Shown: piece by piece, positions 1 through 5,896 of the stretch
How the letters are laid out: each line of letters begins with the position of its first letter
How positions within the stretch are numbered: position 1 is the first letter of the stretch
Program-made: the position numbers and the translations under genes
Source: JBHIAG01 sp046758465
GTDB taxonomy: Bacteria > Acidobacteriota > Terriglobia > Acidiferrales > 2-02-FULL-67-57
NCBI GenBank assembly: GCA_046758465.1
Contig: JBHIAG010000015.1
Coordinates: 1 to 28,634, forward strand
DNA: 28,634 bases
Direction: 5' to 3'
Notes under the pieces: model-generated
Seen by the model: only the letters and a program-made list of their open reading frames with translations
Databases searched by the model: none
Told to the model about the DNA's origin: nothing

Positions 1-7
1 ACGGGGC

Positions 8-47
8 CCAGCGGCGGGAGCCCTGCCTGCGGCAGGCAGGCGCTGGG
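8..47. repeat. Imperfect palindrome at window start
   Basis: The arms CCCAGCG (8-14) and CGCTGGG (41-47) can pair, enclosing an inner palindrome of CCTGCC type. The CCCAGC...GCTGGGTT pattern matches the palindromes at 3876-3897, 10534-10555 and 10761-10782, so it is probably a member of the same intergenic family. No gene is seen in 1-157. Confidence 0.5.
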
Positions 48-80
48 TTGAACGAAAATTAGGACACTACTGCGTCGACC

Positions 81-109
81 TTGACGAATATAAGGGCATC
101 TGTTAGTTT
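81..109 (+). promoter_or_regulatory. Candidate sigma70 promoter for rplM-rpsI
   Basis: TTGACG (81-86) is a 5/6 match to a -35 box. A 17-bp spacer leads to TAGTTT (104-109), a weak -10 (3/6) that is preceded by TG at 101-102, giving an extended -10. Transcription would start near 116, about 40 nt before the rplM start. The weak -10 limits confidence. Confidence 0.4.
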
Positions 110-157
110 GCTGGTTTGTTTGCCGGTAGGGGCGATCAGGTTCGAGAAGTCGGCTGT

Positions 158-607
158 ATGCGCACTTATTTCCCGAGAGGAAAGGACGTGCAGGCACTGG
201 CGCAAGAAAAATGGTACCTGGTGGACGCGCGGGAGCAGGTGCTGGGTCGGCTGGCGGCGCGGGTGGCGCGGCTGCTGATGGGCAAGCACAAGCCGCGCTG
301 GAGCCCGCATCTGGATTGCGGCGACCACGTAGTGGTGATCCATGCGCGCCAGATCCGCCTGACAGGCAAGAAGCTCGACCAGAAGGTTTATCGCTGGCAT
401 ACGGGCTATCCCGGGGGGCTGAAAGAAGTACCGGCGCGGGTTCGCTTGGAGCGGAAGCCGGAGGCGCTGGTGCGCGAAGCGGTTCTGGGGATGTTGCCAA
501 AAAACAAGTTGCGCAAGCGGAGGGCGAAAAAGCTGCGGGTCTATGCCGACGGTGAGCACCCACACCAGGCGCAGCAGCCCGAGCCGATTGCACTAGAAAA
601 AATCTGA
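158..607 (+). CDS. rplM: 50S ribosomal protein L13
   Basis: L13 binds 23S rRNA early in assembly of the large subunit. The 149-residue product has the family hallmarks: KWYLVDA near residue 18, the following GRLAARVARLL helix, YRWHTGYPGGLKE in the middle, AVLGMLPKNKLRK near residue 110 and a C-terminal YADGEHPHQAQQP. The frame is open upstream to 116, but the ATG at 158 begins MRTYFP, which corresponds to the usual M-K-T-Y start of L13, and a GAGAAG lies 7 nt upstream. It is followed after 26 bp by rpsI, the standard bacterial pair. The length is close to the usual 142-150 residues. The identification is secure; only the exact start is slightly uncertain because the ribosome binding site is weak. 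Confidence 0.97.
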   Translation: MRTYFPRGKDVQALAQEKWYLVDAREQVLGRLAARVARLLMGKHKPRWSPHLDCGDHVVVIHARQIRLTGKKLDQKVYRWHTGYPGGLKEVPARVRLERKPEALVREAVLGMLPKNKLRKRRAKKLRVYADGEHPHQAQQPEPIALEKI

Positions 608-610
608 CGG

Positions 611-631
611 ATGACAAATGGCAGGTGACAG
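611..631 (+). repeat. Heptamer tandem array before rpsI
   Basis: Three 7-bp units lie in tandem: ATGACAA (611-617), ATGGCAG (618-624) and GTGACAG (625-631). The unit matches the arrays around the four-helix-bundle gene at 4492-4526 and 4889-4930. The last unit contains an in-frame GTG and the AGGTGA that could act as ribosome binding site for the rpsI ATG at 634. Confidence 0.7.
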
Positions 632-633
632 AG

Positions 634-1146
634 ATGGGGGAAGCGGAATCGGAAAATAGGACAGAGGAGTTGACTCCGGAGGGTGCGGCGACGCCTGAGG
701 CGCAGGCTACCGCTGAACCTGAGCCGGCTGCGGAGCCGACGCCCGTAGCTGAGTCTGCGCCGGGGAAGCTCTACGGCACGGGGCGGCGCAAGAGCGCGGT
801 GGCGCGGGTTTTTCTGCGGCCCGGAACGGGCCAGATTCAGATCAACGGGCGGGCCTTCGCGGACTATTTTACGATCGAATTCTGGCGCACACAGGCGCGG
901 GAGCCGCTGGCGTGGGTGGGGGCGAGCGAGCAATACGATGCCACCATCACGGTGCGGGGCGGCGGGTCGACCGGGCAGGCCGGCGCCGTGCGGCTGGGGC
1001 TCGCGCGGGCGTTGGCGTCGGCGGGTAAGGAACTGCGCACGAAGCTGCGCCAGGGTGGTTTTTTGACGCGCGACGCACGGACGAAGGAGCGCAAGAAGTA
1101 CGGGCAGAAGGGCGCGCGCAAGCGATTCCAGTGGACGAAGCGGTGA
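634..1146 (+). CDS. rpsI: 30S ribosomal protein S9 with acidic N-terminal extension
   Basis: S9 sits in the head of the small subunit and its C-terminal tail reaches the P-site tRNA. The S9 core starts at YGTGRRKS (about residues 47-54) and includes the ITVRGGG and GQAGAVRLGLARAL segments and LTRDART; the end FQWTKR corresponds to the usual basic tail. Ahead of the core are about 44 residues rich in Glu, Ala and Pro that S9 normally lacks, making 170 residues against about 130. The ATG at 634 is preferred because AGGTGA lies 5 nt upstream; a GTG at 625 in the same frame would add three residues. Both starts fall at the edge of a heptamer repeat array. Pairing with rplM is canonical. Confidence 0.95.
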   Translation: MGEAESENRTEELTPEGAATPEAQATAEPEPAAEPTPVAESAPGKLYGTGRRKSAVARVFLRPGTGQIQINGRAFADYFTIEFWRTQAREPLAWVGASEQYDATITVRGGGSTGQAGAVRLGLARALASAGKELRTKLRQGGFLTRDARTKERKKYGQKGARKRFQWTKR

Positions 1147-1200
1147 CCCATTCGACAAGCTCAGGGTCACCCCGAGTCCCGAAGCTTCGGGGTTGCGAGG
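1147..1200. repeat. Intergenic repeat with CCCGAAGCTTCGGGG palindrome
   Basis: The rpsI-rpsB spacer holds a palindrome with CCCGAAGCTTCGGGG at 1178-1192 preceded by a TTCGACAAGCTCAGGGT string. The TCCCGAAGCTTCG part recurs at 6044-6056, and a related GGCTCGGGGTGAC string occurs near 11277-11288. It looks like dispersed intergenic repeat material and not like a promoter. Confidence 0.5.
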
Positions 1201-1237
1201 TGAGCTGGTGACGACCGCGGAGGTAGGCAGCGAGGTT

Positions 1238-2317
1238 GTGAACGTAACGATGAAGGAGTTGCTGGAGGCCGGGGTGCACTTCGGCCACCAGACGCGCCGC
1301 TGGAACCCGAAGATGAAGGAGTACATCTTCGGGGAGCGCAACGGGATCTACATCATCGACCTGCAGAAGACGCTGAAGATGTTCAAGGGGGCGACGCAGT
1401 TTGTCGCCGAGCTGGGAGCGGCGGGCAAGACGCTGCTGTTTGTGGGGACGAAGCGCCAGGCGCAGGAGGCGATCGCGGAAGAAGCCGAGCGCTGCGCGAT
1501 GTTTTACGTGAACCACCGCTGGCTGGGCGGGACACTGACGAACTGGGGAACCATCAAGAAGTCCATCAACCGGTTCAAAGAACTCGAGGGGATGGAGCAG
1601 GACGGTCGGCTGGAGCGGTTGCCGAAGAAAGAGGCCAGGCGCATTCGCCGCGAGCTGGCCCACCTGCGGGAGAACCTGAGCGGCATCAAAGAGCTGCCCG
1701 GCCTGCCGGATGCGTTGTTCGTGATCGACGCGGGTCGAGAGATCATCGCGGTGCGGGAAGCGCGGAAGCTGGGCATCTCGGTGGTGGCAGTGGTGGACAC
1801 CGACTGCGACCCGGAAGAGGTGGACCACGTGATTCCGGGCAATGACGATGCCTTGCGGTCGATTCGGCTGTTCGTTTCGAAAATCGCCGAGGCAGTGCTT
1901 GCTGGCCGCGCGCTGTACGAGCAAGCGCAACTGGCTGCCGCGAAAGCGGAGGCGGGCGAAGCGGCCGAAGCCGTGGGCGCGGGCGAGCCGGTAGAGTTGG
2001 GCGAGGGGGTAGGCCTGGCCGAAGAGGTGGCCGAGGAGTTTGAATCCGTGGTCGAGGCCCACGACCCGGACGAAGTGCTGCCGCCACACCTGCGGCCGCG
2101 ACCCATGCCGACCGAGGCCGAAGCGGCCGAGGCCAAAGCAGCCGAGGGGGAAGCGGCCGAGGCCAAAGCGGCTGAGGGCGAAGCGGCCGAGGGGGAGCGG
2201 GCTGGGTTGCCCGGCGAGGCGGGCAAGTCCAAGGCGGGCGCTCCCGAGACGAGTGCGACCGAAGCAGGAGGGAGCGAGTCGGGCGAGGAAGGGCAGGGCG
2301 AGCGTTCCGAATCCTGA
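1238..2317 (+). CDS. rpsB: 30S ribosomal protein S2 with long acidic repeat tail
   Basis: S2 is a late-assembling small-subunit protein near the mRNA exit. The core (about residues 1-228) shows TMKELLEAGVHFGHQ, RWNPKMKEYIFGERNGIYIIDL, FVGTKRQAQEAI, NHRWLGGTLTNW, PDALFVIDAGRE and VIPGNDDALRSIRLF, all typical of S2. About 130 further residues follow, dominated by Ala, Glu and Gly, including tandem copies of a decapeptide of type EAAEAKAAEG. E. coli S2 has 241 residues. The frame is open to a TTG at 1193, with another GTG at 1208 preceded by GAGGTGA. GTG 1238 is chosen because it yields MNVTMKELLEAG, matching family N-termini, but 1208 is a serious alternative. The gene is followed by a terminator-like hairpin and tsf. 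Confidence 0.94.
   Translation: MNVTMKELLEAGVHFGHQTRRWNPKMKEYIFGERNGIYIIDLQKTLKMFKGATQFVAELGAAGKTLLFVGTKRQAQEAIAEEAERCAMFYVNHRWLGGTLTNWGTIKKSINRFKELEGMEQDGRLERLPKKEARRIRRELAHLRENLSGIKELPGLPDALFVIDAGREIIAVREARKLGISVVAVVDTDCDPEEVDHVIPGNDDALRSIRLFVSKIAEAVLAGRALYEQAQLAAAKAEAGEAAEAVGAGEPVELGEGVGLAEEVAEEFESVVEAHDPDEVLPPHLRPRPMPTEAEAAEAKAAEGEAAEAKAAEGEAAEGERAGLPGEAGKSKAGAPETSATEAGGSESGEEGQGERSES
2120..2200 (+). repeat. 30-bp tandem repeat inside rpsB
   Basis: Units begin at 2120, 2150 and (partial) 2180, each starting GAAGCGGCCGAGG. They encode the Ala/Glu/Lys-rich decapeptide repeat in the acidic S2 tail. The phase of 30 bp keeps the reading frame, so copy number could change without breaking the gene. 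Confidence 0.8.
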
Positions 2318-2340
2318 TGCAGGAACCTGACAGGTCTATG

Positions 2341-2382
2341 GTAGGCGAGGCCAGAAGCGTGCCGCGCCTACTCTTTTTATTT
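2341..2382 (+). terminator. Intrinsic terminator or attenuator between rpsB and tsf
   Basis: GTAGGCG (2341-2347) pairs with CGCCTAC (2365-2371). An inner GGC (2349-2351) pairs with GCC (2361-2363). The T-rich TCTTTTTATTT (2372-2382) follows directly. This is the clearest hairpin-plus-T-tract in the window. It may partly terminate transcription so that S2 and EF-Ts are made in different amounts. Confidence 0.65.
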
Positions 2383-2411
2383 CCCGTGGCCAAATCGAGG
2401 AAGCCGTGGAG

Positions 2412-3083
2412 ATGAAGTCCCAAGACAACCCAGCGCCGGCCCGTACGGTGGGCGCCCAACAGGTGAAGCAGTTGCGGGAGTTGACGGGAGCGGGTTGGAT
2501 GGACTGCAAAGCGGCGCTGGAAGAGGCCGAGGGGGACGTCGAGCAGGCGGTGACGCTGCTGCGCAAGAAGGGGATGGCGGCCGCGCAGAAGAAGGCGGGG
2601 CGGACGACCTCGGAAGGGGTAGTGGGCAGCTACATTCATGCGGGGGACAAGATCGGGGTGCTGGTGGAGGTGAACTGCGAAAGCGACTTCGTGGCGCGGA
2701 CGCCAGAGTTTCGTCAGCTCGTCCACGACTTGGCGATGCACATCTGTGCCGCCGACCCGCGCTTCATCCGGCGGGAAGAAGTGACGGCGGAGATGCTGGC
2801 GCGGGAGCGCGAAATCTACCAGGCACAAGCGCGGGCGGCGGGCAAGCCTGAGCGGGTGGTGGAAACGATGGTCGCGGGCAAGCTCGAGAAGTTCTACGAA
2901 GAGACCTGTCTCTACGAGCAGCACTTCATCAAAGATGACAAGATGACGATCCGCGAACTCATTGATGGGGTGATTGCTAAGGTAGGGGAGAATATCAGCG
3001 TGCAGCAGTTTGCGCGCTTCAAGGTGGGCGAGAATGCGAGCACGGCGGAATCGTCCGCGGGGCAGGGGGAAGGGCACGAGTAG
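2412..3083 (+). CDS. tsf: Translation elongation factor Ts
   Basis: EF-Ts recycles EF-Tu by catalysing exchange of GDP for GTP. The 223-residue product has the N-terminal UBA-like domain (QVKQLRELTGAGWMDCKAAL through the DVEQAVTLLRKKG helix, about residues 18-50). It also has the central IHAGDKIGVLVEVNCESDFVAR, in which the D-F pair (about residues 92-93) belongs to the TDFV-type contact with EF-Tu, and a C-terminal MTIRELIDGVIAKVGENI segment. It belongs to the short bacterial form (about 200-220 residues) and not the 283-residue E. coli type. The frame also has GTG at 2406; ATG 2412 is preferred because GAGGAA at 2397-2402 is then 9 nt away. It follows rpsB and precedes pyrH, the standard order. 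The tuf gene itself is absent from this window. Confidence 0.96.
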   Translation: MKSQDNPAPARTVGAQQVKQLRELTGAGWMDCKAALEEAEGDVEQAVTLLRKKGMAAAQKKAGRTTSEGVVGSYIHAGDKIGVLVEVNCESDFVARTPEFRQLVHDLAMHICAADPRFIRREEVTAEMLAREREIYQAQARAAGKPERVVETMVAGKLEKFYEETCLYEQHFIKDDKMTIRELIDGVIAKVGENISVQQFARFKVGENASTAESSAGQGEGHE

Positions 3084-3141
3084 GCCGCGGCAAAGAGGCA
3101 GACGGGGCAAGAGAAGTTTGAAAGCAGGACAGCCACGCATC

Positions 3142-3858
3142 ATGGCGCAGCCGGTTTTCAAGCGGATTATGCTGAAGCTGAGCGGCGAGGCCTTCATGGG
3201 CCCGCAGGGCTTCGGCATCCACGATGAGACGGTGGCGCAGATTGCCCGCGAGGTCCAAGAGGTCACCGAGCTGGGCGTCGAGGTGGCGCTCATCACCGGG
3301 GGCGGGAACATTTTTCGGGGCCGCACCTCAGACGCCCGCGGGATCGACCGGGTCGCGGCCGACCAGATGGGGATGCTGGCGACGGTGATCAACGCGCTGG
3401 CGCTGCAGGACGCGCTGGAAAAGCTGGGCCTGGTGACGCGGTTGATGAGCGCGCTCGAGATGCACCAGATGGCTGAACCGTTCATCCGGCGGCGGGCGTT
3501 GCGGCACCTGGAGAAGGGGCGCGTGGTGTTGTTTGCGGCCGGCACGGGCAACCCCTACTTTTCGACTGACACGGCGGCAGCGCTGCGGGCGATGGAGATC
3601 AAAGCCGAGGTGCTGCTGAAGGCGAGCAAGGTGGACGGTGTCTACGACGCTGACCCGATGCAGGTGAAGGAGGCGCGGATGTTCGACCGCATCTCCTACC
3701 TGGAGTGCCTGCAAAAGGGCCTGTCAGTGCTGGACGCGACGGCGCTCTCGCTCTGCAAGGACAACGGCTTGCCCATTATCGTCTTCAACCTGACCAAGCC
3801 GGGCAACATCCGGCGCGTGGTGTTGGGGGAGAAGGTTGGCTCGTTAGTCAGCGCATAA
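3142..3858 (+). CDS. pyrH: UMP kinase
   Basis: This enzyme phosphorylates UMP to UDP with ATP, the committed step toward UTP and CTP. It is a hexameric member of the amino-acid-kinase fold. The 238-residue protein shows LKLSGEAF near residue 10, the glycine-rich GGGNIFRG near residue 53, RVAADQMGMLATVINALAL, the GTGNPYFSTDTAAALRA acceptor loop near residue 134 and LKASKVDGVYDADP in the nucleotide-binding region. The frame extends upstream to 3010, but ATG 3142 gives the family-standard MAQPVFKRIMLKLSGEA; the ribosome binding site there is weak (CAGGA about 12 nt upstream). It lies between tsf and frr as in many bacteria. Confidence 0.97.
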   Translation: MAQPVFKRIMLKLSGEAFMGPQGFGIHDETVAQIAREVQEVTELGVEVALITGGGNIFRGRTSDARGIDRVAADQMGMLATVINALALQDALEKLGLVTRLMSALEMHQMAEPFIRRRALRHLEKGRVVLFAAGTGNPYFSTDTAAALRAMEIKAEVLLKASKVDGVYDADPMQVKEARMFDRISYLECLQKGLSVLDATALSLCKDNGLPIIVFNLTKPGNIRRVVLGEKVGSLVSA

Positions 3859-3875
3859 CGAACTCGGGAAAGACT

Positions 3876-3897
3876 CCCGGTGGCGGGGGCCACCGGG
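3876..3897. repeat. Palindrome upstream of frr
   Basis: CCCGGTGGC (3876-3884) pairs perfectly with GCCACCGGG (3889-3897) around a GGGG loop. GTTGGA follows. The same architecture (9-bp arms, 4-nt loop, flanking GTT or AAC) appears at 10534-10555 and 10761-10782, so this is a dispersed intergenic palindrome family. Confidence 0.65.
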
Positions 3898-3921
3898 TTG
3901 GACGGGTTTGGGGCTGGAGCG

Positions 3922-4491
3922 ATGGAGATAGCGAGTACTAAAGACGCACTTGCAGCGACAAAGACGCGGATGGAGAAGACGCTGGAGGACTTCCGGCGGG
4001 AGCTGGGGCACATCCGGGCGGGGCGGGCGTCGGTGACGCTGCTCGATGGGGTGCGGGTGGACTACTACGGGACCGCGACCCCGCTCAACCAGCTCGCCAA
4101 GCTGGCCACTCCCGAGGCCACGCTGATTGTGGTGCAGCCGTTTGACCCGTCGTTGCTGGGGGGCATTGACAAGGCCATCCGGGCGGCCGACCTGGGATTG
4201 AACCCGCTGAACGACGGCAAGGTGGTGCGAGTGCCGATTCCGCCGCTGACCGAGGAGCGGCGCAAGGAGCTCGTCAAGCATCTGCACACGGTGCTGGAGA
4301 ATCACAAGACGGCGCTGCGCAACATCCGCCACGACGCGCGCAGCGGGGTGGCGAAACTCCACAAAGAGAAGAAAATCAGCGACGACGACCAGTTCCACTG
4401 CTTTGCCGACCTCGACAAAATCACCCACGACTACACGGAAAAGCTCGAAGCCCTCTCGAAGACTAAGGAAAAAGAGATTCTGGAAATTTGA
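3922..4491 (+). CDS. frr: Ribosome recycling factor
   Basis: RRF works with EF-G to split post-termination ribosomes. The 189-residue product has the three-helix-bundle signature: MEKTLEDFRRELGHIRAGRAS near residue 13-33, then VDYYGTATPLNQLAKL, DPSLLGGIDKAIRAADLGLNP, VRVPIPPLTEERRKELVK and a C-terminal helix ending LSKTKEKEILEI. ATG 3922 is chosen over an upstream in-frame GTG at 3880 because that GTG lies within a palindrome and would add 14 atypical residues. GGAG lies unusually close to the ATG (2 nt). The last 17 codons are found again, diverged, at 4965-5018, beyond an inserted gene, so the present 3' end of frr may be a replacement. See the findings. Confidence 0.97.
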   Translation: MEIASTKDALAATKTRMEKTLEDFRRELGHIRAGRASVTLLDGVRVDYYGTATPLNQLAKLATPEATLIVVQPFDPSLLGGIDKAIRAADLGLNPLNDGKVVRVPIPPLTEERRKELVKHLHTVLENHKTALRNIRHDARSGVAKLHKEKKISDDDQFHCFADLDKITHDYTEKLEALSKTKEKEILEI

Positions 4492-4526
4492 ATAACGAAT
4501 GACAGATGACAAATGACGAATGAGGA
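4492..4526 (+). repeat. Heptamer tandem array between frr and the four-helix-bundle gene
   Basis: Five consecutive 7-bp units fill the whole spacer: ATAACGA, ATGACAG (4499), ATGACAA (4506), ATGACGA (4513) and ATGAGGA (4520). The array begins right after the frr stop codon, and the ATG of the next phase (4527) is the start codon of the downstream gene. The 12-mer ATGACAAATGAC at 4506-4517 recurs as its exact reverse complement at 4943-4954. Confidence 0.85.
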
Positions 4527-4892
4527 ATGGCATTCTACCAGAGGTTTGAAGAACTGCCGCTATGGAGAGCCGCGAAAGAACTCGCCCTTCGTGTTTACCG
4601 GATGACGGATGGCGACAAGTTCTCCCGCGATTTCGGGTTGAGAGACCAAATCCGCCGGGCGGCCATTTCGGTTTCCAGCAATATTGCCGAAGGTTTCGAG
4701 CGGGGTTCGCGGAAAGAGTTTATCCGTTTCCTCTATATTGCTAAGGGCTCAGTAGGAGAAGTTCGCAGCCAGCTTGCGGTTGCCGAAGCGCTTGGCTATG
4801 TAAAACGTGCCGAAACGGGTCGTTTGCGGGAAGATTGCTTACAAATATCACGCCAACTTGCAGCCTTCATGGAGTCGCTTCGTAGAAAATGA
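4527..4892 (+). CDS. Four-helix-bundle protein (S23 / 23S rRNA intervening-sequence family)
   Basis: The 121-residue protein has the hallmark pattern of the S23-type four-helix-bundle family (TIGR02436 style). It has an N-terminal FEELPLWRAAKELALRVYRMT helix, FGLRDQIRRAAISVSSNIAEGFERG, then FIRFLYIAKGSVGEVRSQLAVAEALGYV and a final helix LREDCLQISRQLAAFMESL. Family members are encoded in intervening sequences of 23S rRNA and as scattered genes, and resemble the Avd accessory protein of diversity-generating retroelements. The molecular role is not settled. Here there is no reverse transcriptase or rRNA nearby. Its start and stop codons both lie in 7-bp repeat arrays. Composition is less GC-rich than the ribosomal genes, and a second frr 3' end lies downstream, so transfer into the frr-proC junction is likely. 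Confidence 0.9.
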   Translation: MAFYQRFEELPLWRAAKELALRVYRMTDGDKFSRDFGLRDQIRRAAISVSSNIAEGFERGSRKEFIRFLYIAKGSVGEVRSQLAVAEALGYVKRAETGRLREDCLQISRQLAAFMESLRRK

Positions 4893-4930
4893 CAGATGGA
4901 AAATGAGAGATGGAAAATGACAGATGACAG
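4889..4930 (+). repeat. Heptamer tandem array after the four-helix-bundle gene
   Basis: Six 7-bp units run without interruption: ATGACAG (4889), ATGGAAA (4896), ATGAGAG (4903), ATGGAAA (4910), ATGACAG (4917) and ATGACAG (4924). The stop codon TGA of the gene (4890-4892) is inside the first unit. Confidence 0.85.
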
Positions 4931-4955
4931 CATCTTCCTTTTGTCATTTGTCATT
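4916..4955. repeat. Hairpin made by opposed heptamer units
   Basis: AATGACAGATGACA (4916-4929) faces TGTCATTTGTCATT (4942-4955), which is two minus-strand ATGACAA units. They pair over 14 positions with a single G-T wobble around a 12-nt loop. It could act as a weak terminator or as the right end of the inserted unit. Confidence 0.6.
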
Positions 4956-4964
4956 GGGCATTCA

Positions 4965-5018
4965 GAGCAACTCGACGCTCTCTCGAAGACCAAAGAGAAA
5001 GAAATCCTCGAACTCTAG
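4965..5018 (+). pseudogene. Orphan duplicate of the frr 3' end
   Basis: Reading GAG CAA CTC GAC from 4965 gives E-Q-L-D-A-L-S-K-T-K-E-K-E-I-L-E-L then TAG (5016-5018). The live frr ends with the same 17 residues except K for Q, E for D and I for L. Aligning the two 54-nt segments by hand gives 39 identical bases; 8 codons differ only synonymously. There is no frr homology upstream of 4965. The fragment therefore looks like a genuine RRF C-terminus that evolved under selection and was then cut off by the insertion at 4492-4960. It is preceded in frame by only a few codons and is not a gene. Confidence 0.85.
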
Positions 5019-5028
5019 CCAGGCAGAA

Positions 5029-5049
5029 ATGACAGAAGGAAGATGACAC
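5029..5049 (+). repeat. Heptamer array upstream of proC
   Basis: Three 7-bp units, ATGACAG (5029), AAGGAAG (5036) and ATGACAC (5043), lie between the orphan frr end and the proC start. The middle unit is degenerate but the 7-bp phase is kept. Confidence 0.6.
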
Positions 5050-5068
5050 CATCGAAAAGGCGGCTCTC

Positions 5069-5896
5069 ATGACCAGTTCCCTTGCCAACAAGCGTGTGGT
5101 GGTGCTGGGTGCCGGGAAGATCGGTGGGATCTTGCTGCAAGCGTTTCTCAAGCAAGGACTACTGTCACCGGCGAACACTTGCGCTACCGTTCAACATGCG
5201 GAGAGGGCGCAGGTGCTCAGCGAACAGCTAGGTATTTCGGTCTCCACCGATAACGCCGCTGCGGCCCGGCAGGCCGACATCATCCTGCTTTGCGTCAAGC
5301 CGCAGACGGTGCGCCAGGTGGTGGAAGAGATTCGTTCCCAGGTCAGCCGGCAGAAGCTGGTGGTGTCGATCGCCGCTTCCGTTCCCACCCAGTACATTGA
5401 GAAAAACCTGTCGGCCGAGGTCCCGGTGGTGCGTGCCATGCCGAATACACCCTCTATGGTGGGCTGCGGGATGACCGCCATCTGCAAAGGGGCCTTTGCA
5501 GACGAGTCTCACCTCCAGACAGCGCGGAGGCTGTTTGACACGGTGGGGATGACAGTGGTGGTGGATGAAAAGCACATGGACGCGGTTACGGGTCTTTCGG
5601 CCAGCGGCCCCGCCTTTGTCTACATCATTCTGGAGTCCTTGGCGGAGGCAGGCGTGAAGGTGGGACTGCCGCGGGACGTGGCGACGCTGCTGTCGGCCCA
5701 GACGGCGCAGGGAGCGGCTCGGGTGGTGCTGGAGACGGGCGATCACCCGGCGTTGCTCAAAGATGCCGTCACCACCCCGGCTGGATGTACCATTGATGGC
5801 ATCTTGGAGCTGGAAGAAGGCAAGTTGCGGGTGACATTGATCAAGGCTGTCGTCAAGGCGACGCAGCGGGCTAAAGAATTGCTCTTCGAGGAGTGA
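5069..5896 (+). CDS. proC: Pyrroline-5-carboxylate reductase
   Basis: The enzyme reduces pyrroline-5-carboxylate to proline with NAD(P)H in the cytoplasm, the last step of proline synthesis. The 275-residue protein has a Rossmann nucleotide-binding motif GAGKIG at residues 14-19. It also has LLCVKPQTV, the VVRAMPNTPSMVGCGMTAIC segment, the GLSASGPAFVYIILESLAEAGVKVGL active-site region from residue 175, and the C-terminal TTPAGCTIDGILELEEGKLR. Length and motif order are normal. ATG 5069 begins just before the first beta strand and has only a weak AAGGCGG upstream. A metabolic gene behind frr suggests read-through from the translation cluster or an unseen promoter. A gene-free region follows. 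Confidence 0.96.
   Translation: MTSSLANKRVVVLGAGKIGGILLQAFLKQGLLSPANTCATVQHAERAQVLSEQLGISVSTDNAAAARQADIILLCVKPQTVRQVVEEIRSQVSRQKLVVSIAASVPTQYIEKNLSAEVPVVRAMPNTPSMVGCGMTAICKGAFADESHLQTARRLFDTVGMTVVVDEKHMDAVTGLSASGPAFVYIILESLAEAGVKVGLPRDVATLLSAQTAQGAARVVLETGDHPALLKDAVTTPAGCTIDGILELEEGKLRVTLIKAVVKATQRAKELLFEE

Noticed and set aside
1743..3551. Long minus-strand open frame of about 600 codons opposite rpsB, tsf and pyrH
   Set aside because: It is antisense to three well-recognised genes, its product is low-complexity Arg/Pro/Leu-rich, and high GC makes such shadows common.
3880..3921. Upstream GTG start for frr adding 14 residues
   Set aside because: The added residues come from the palindrome at 3876-3897 and do not match the family N-terminus.
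4527..4892. Avd accessory gene of a diversity-generating retroelement
   Set aside because: The fold resembles Avd, but there is no reverse transcriptase, template repeat or variable repeat nearby. The protein fits the wider S23 four-helix-bundle family better.
4492..4930. CRISPR array
   Set aside because: The repeats are 7-bp tandem units without spacers, and no cas gene is present.
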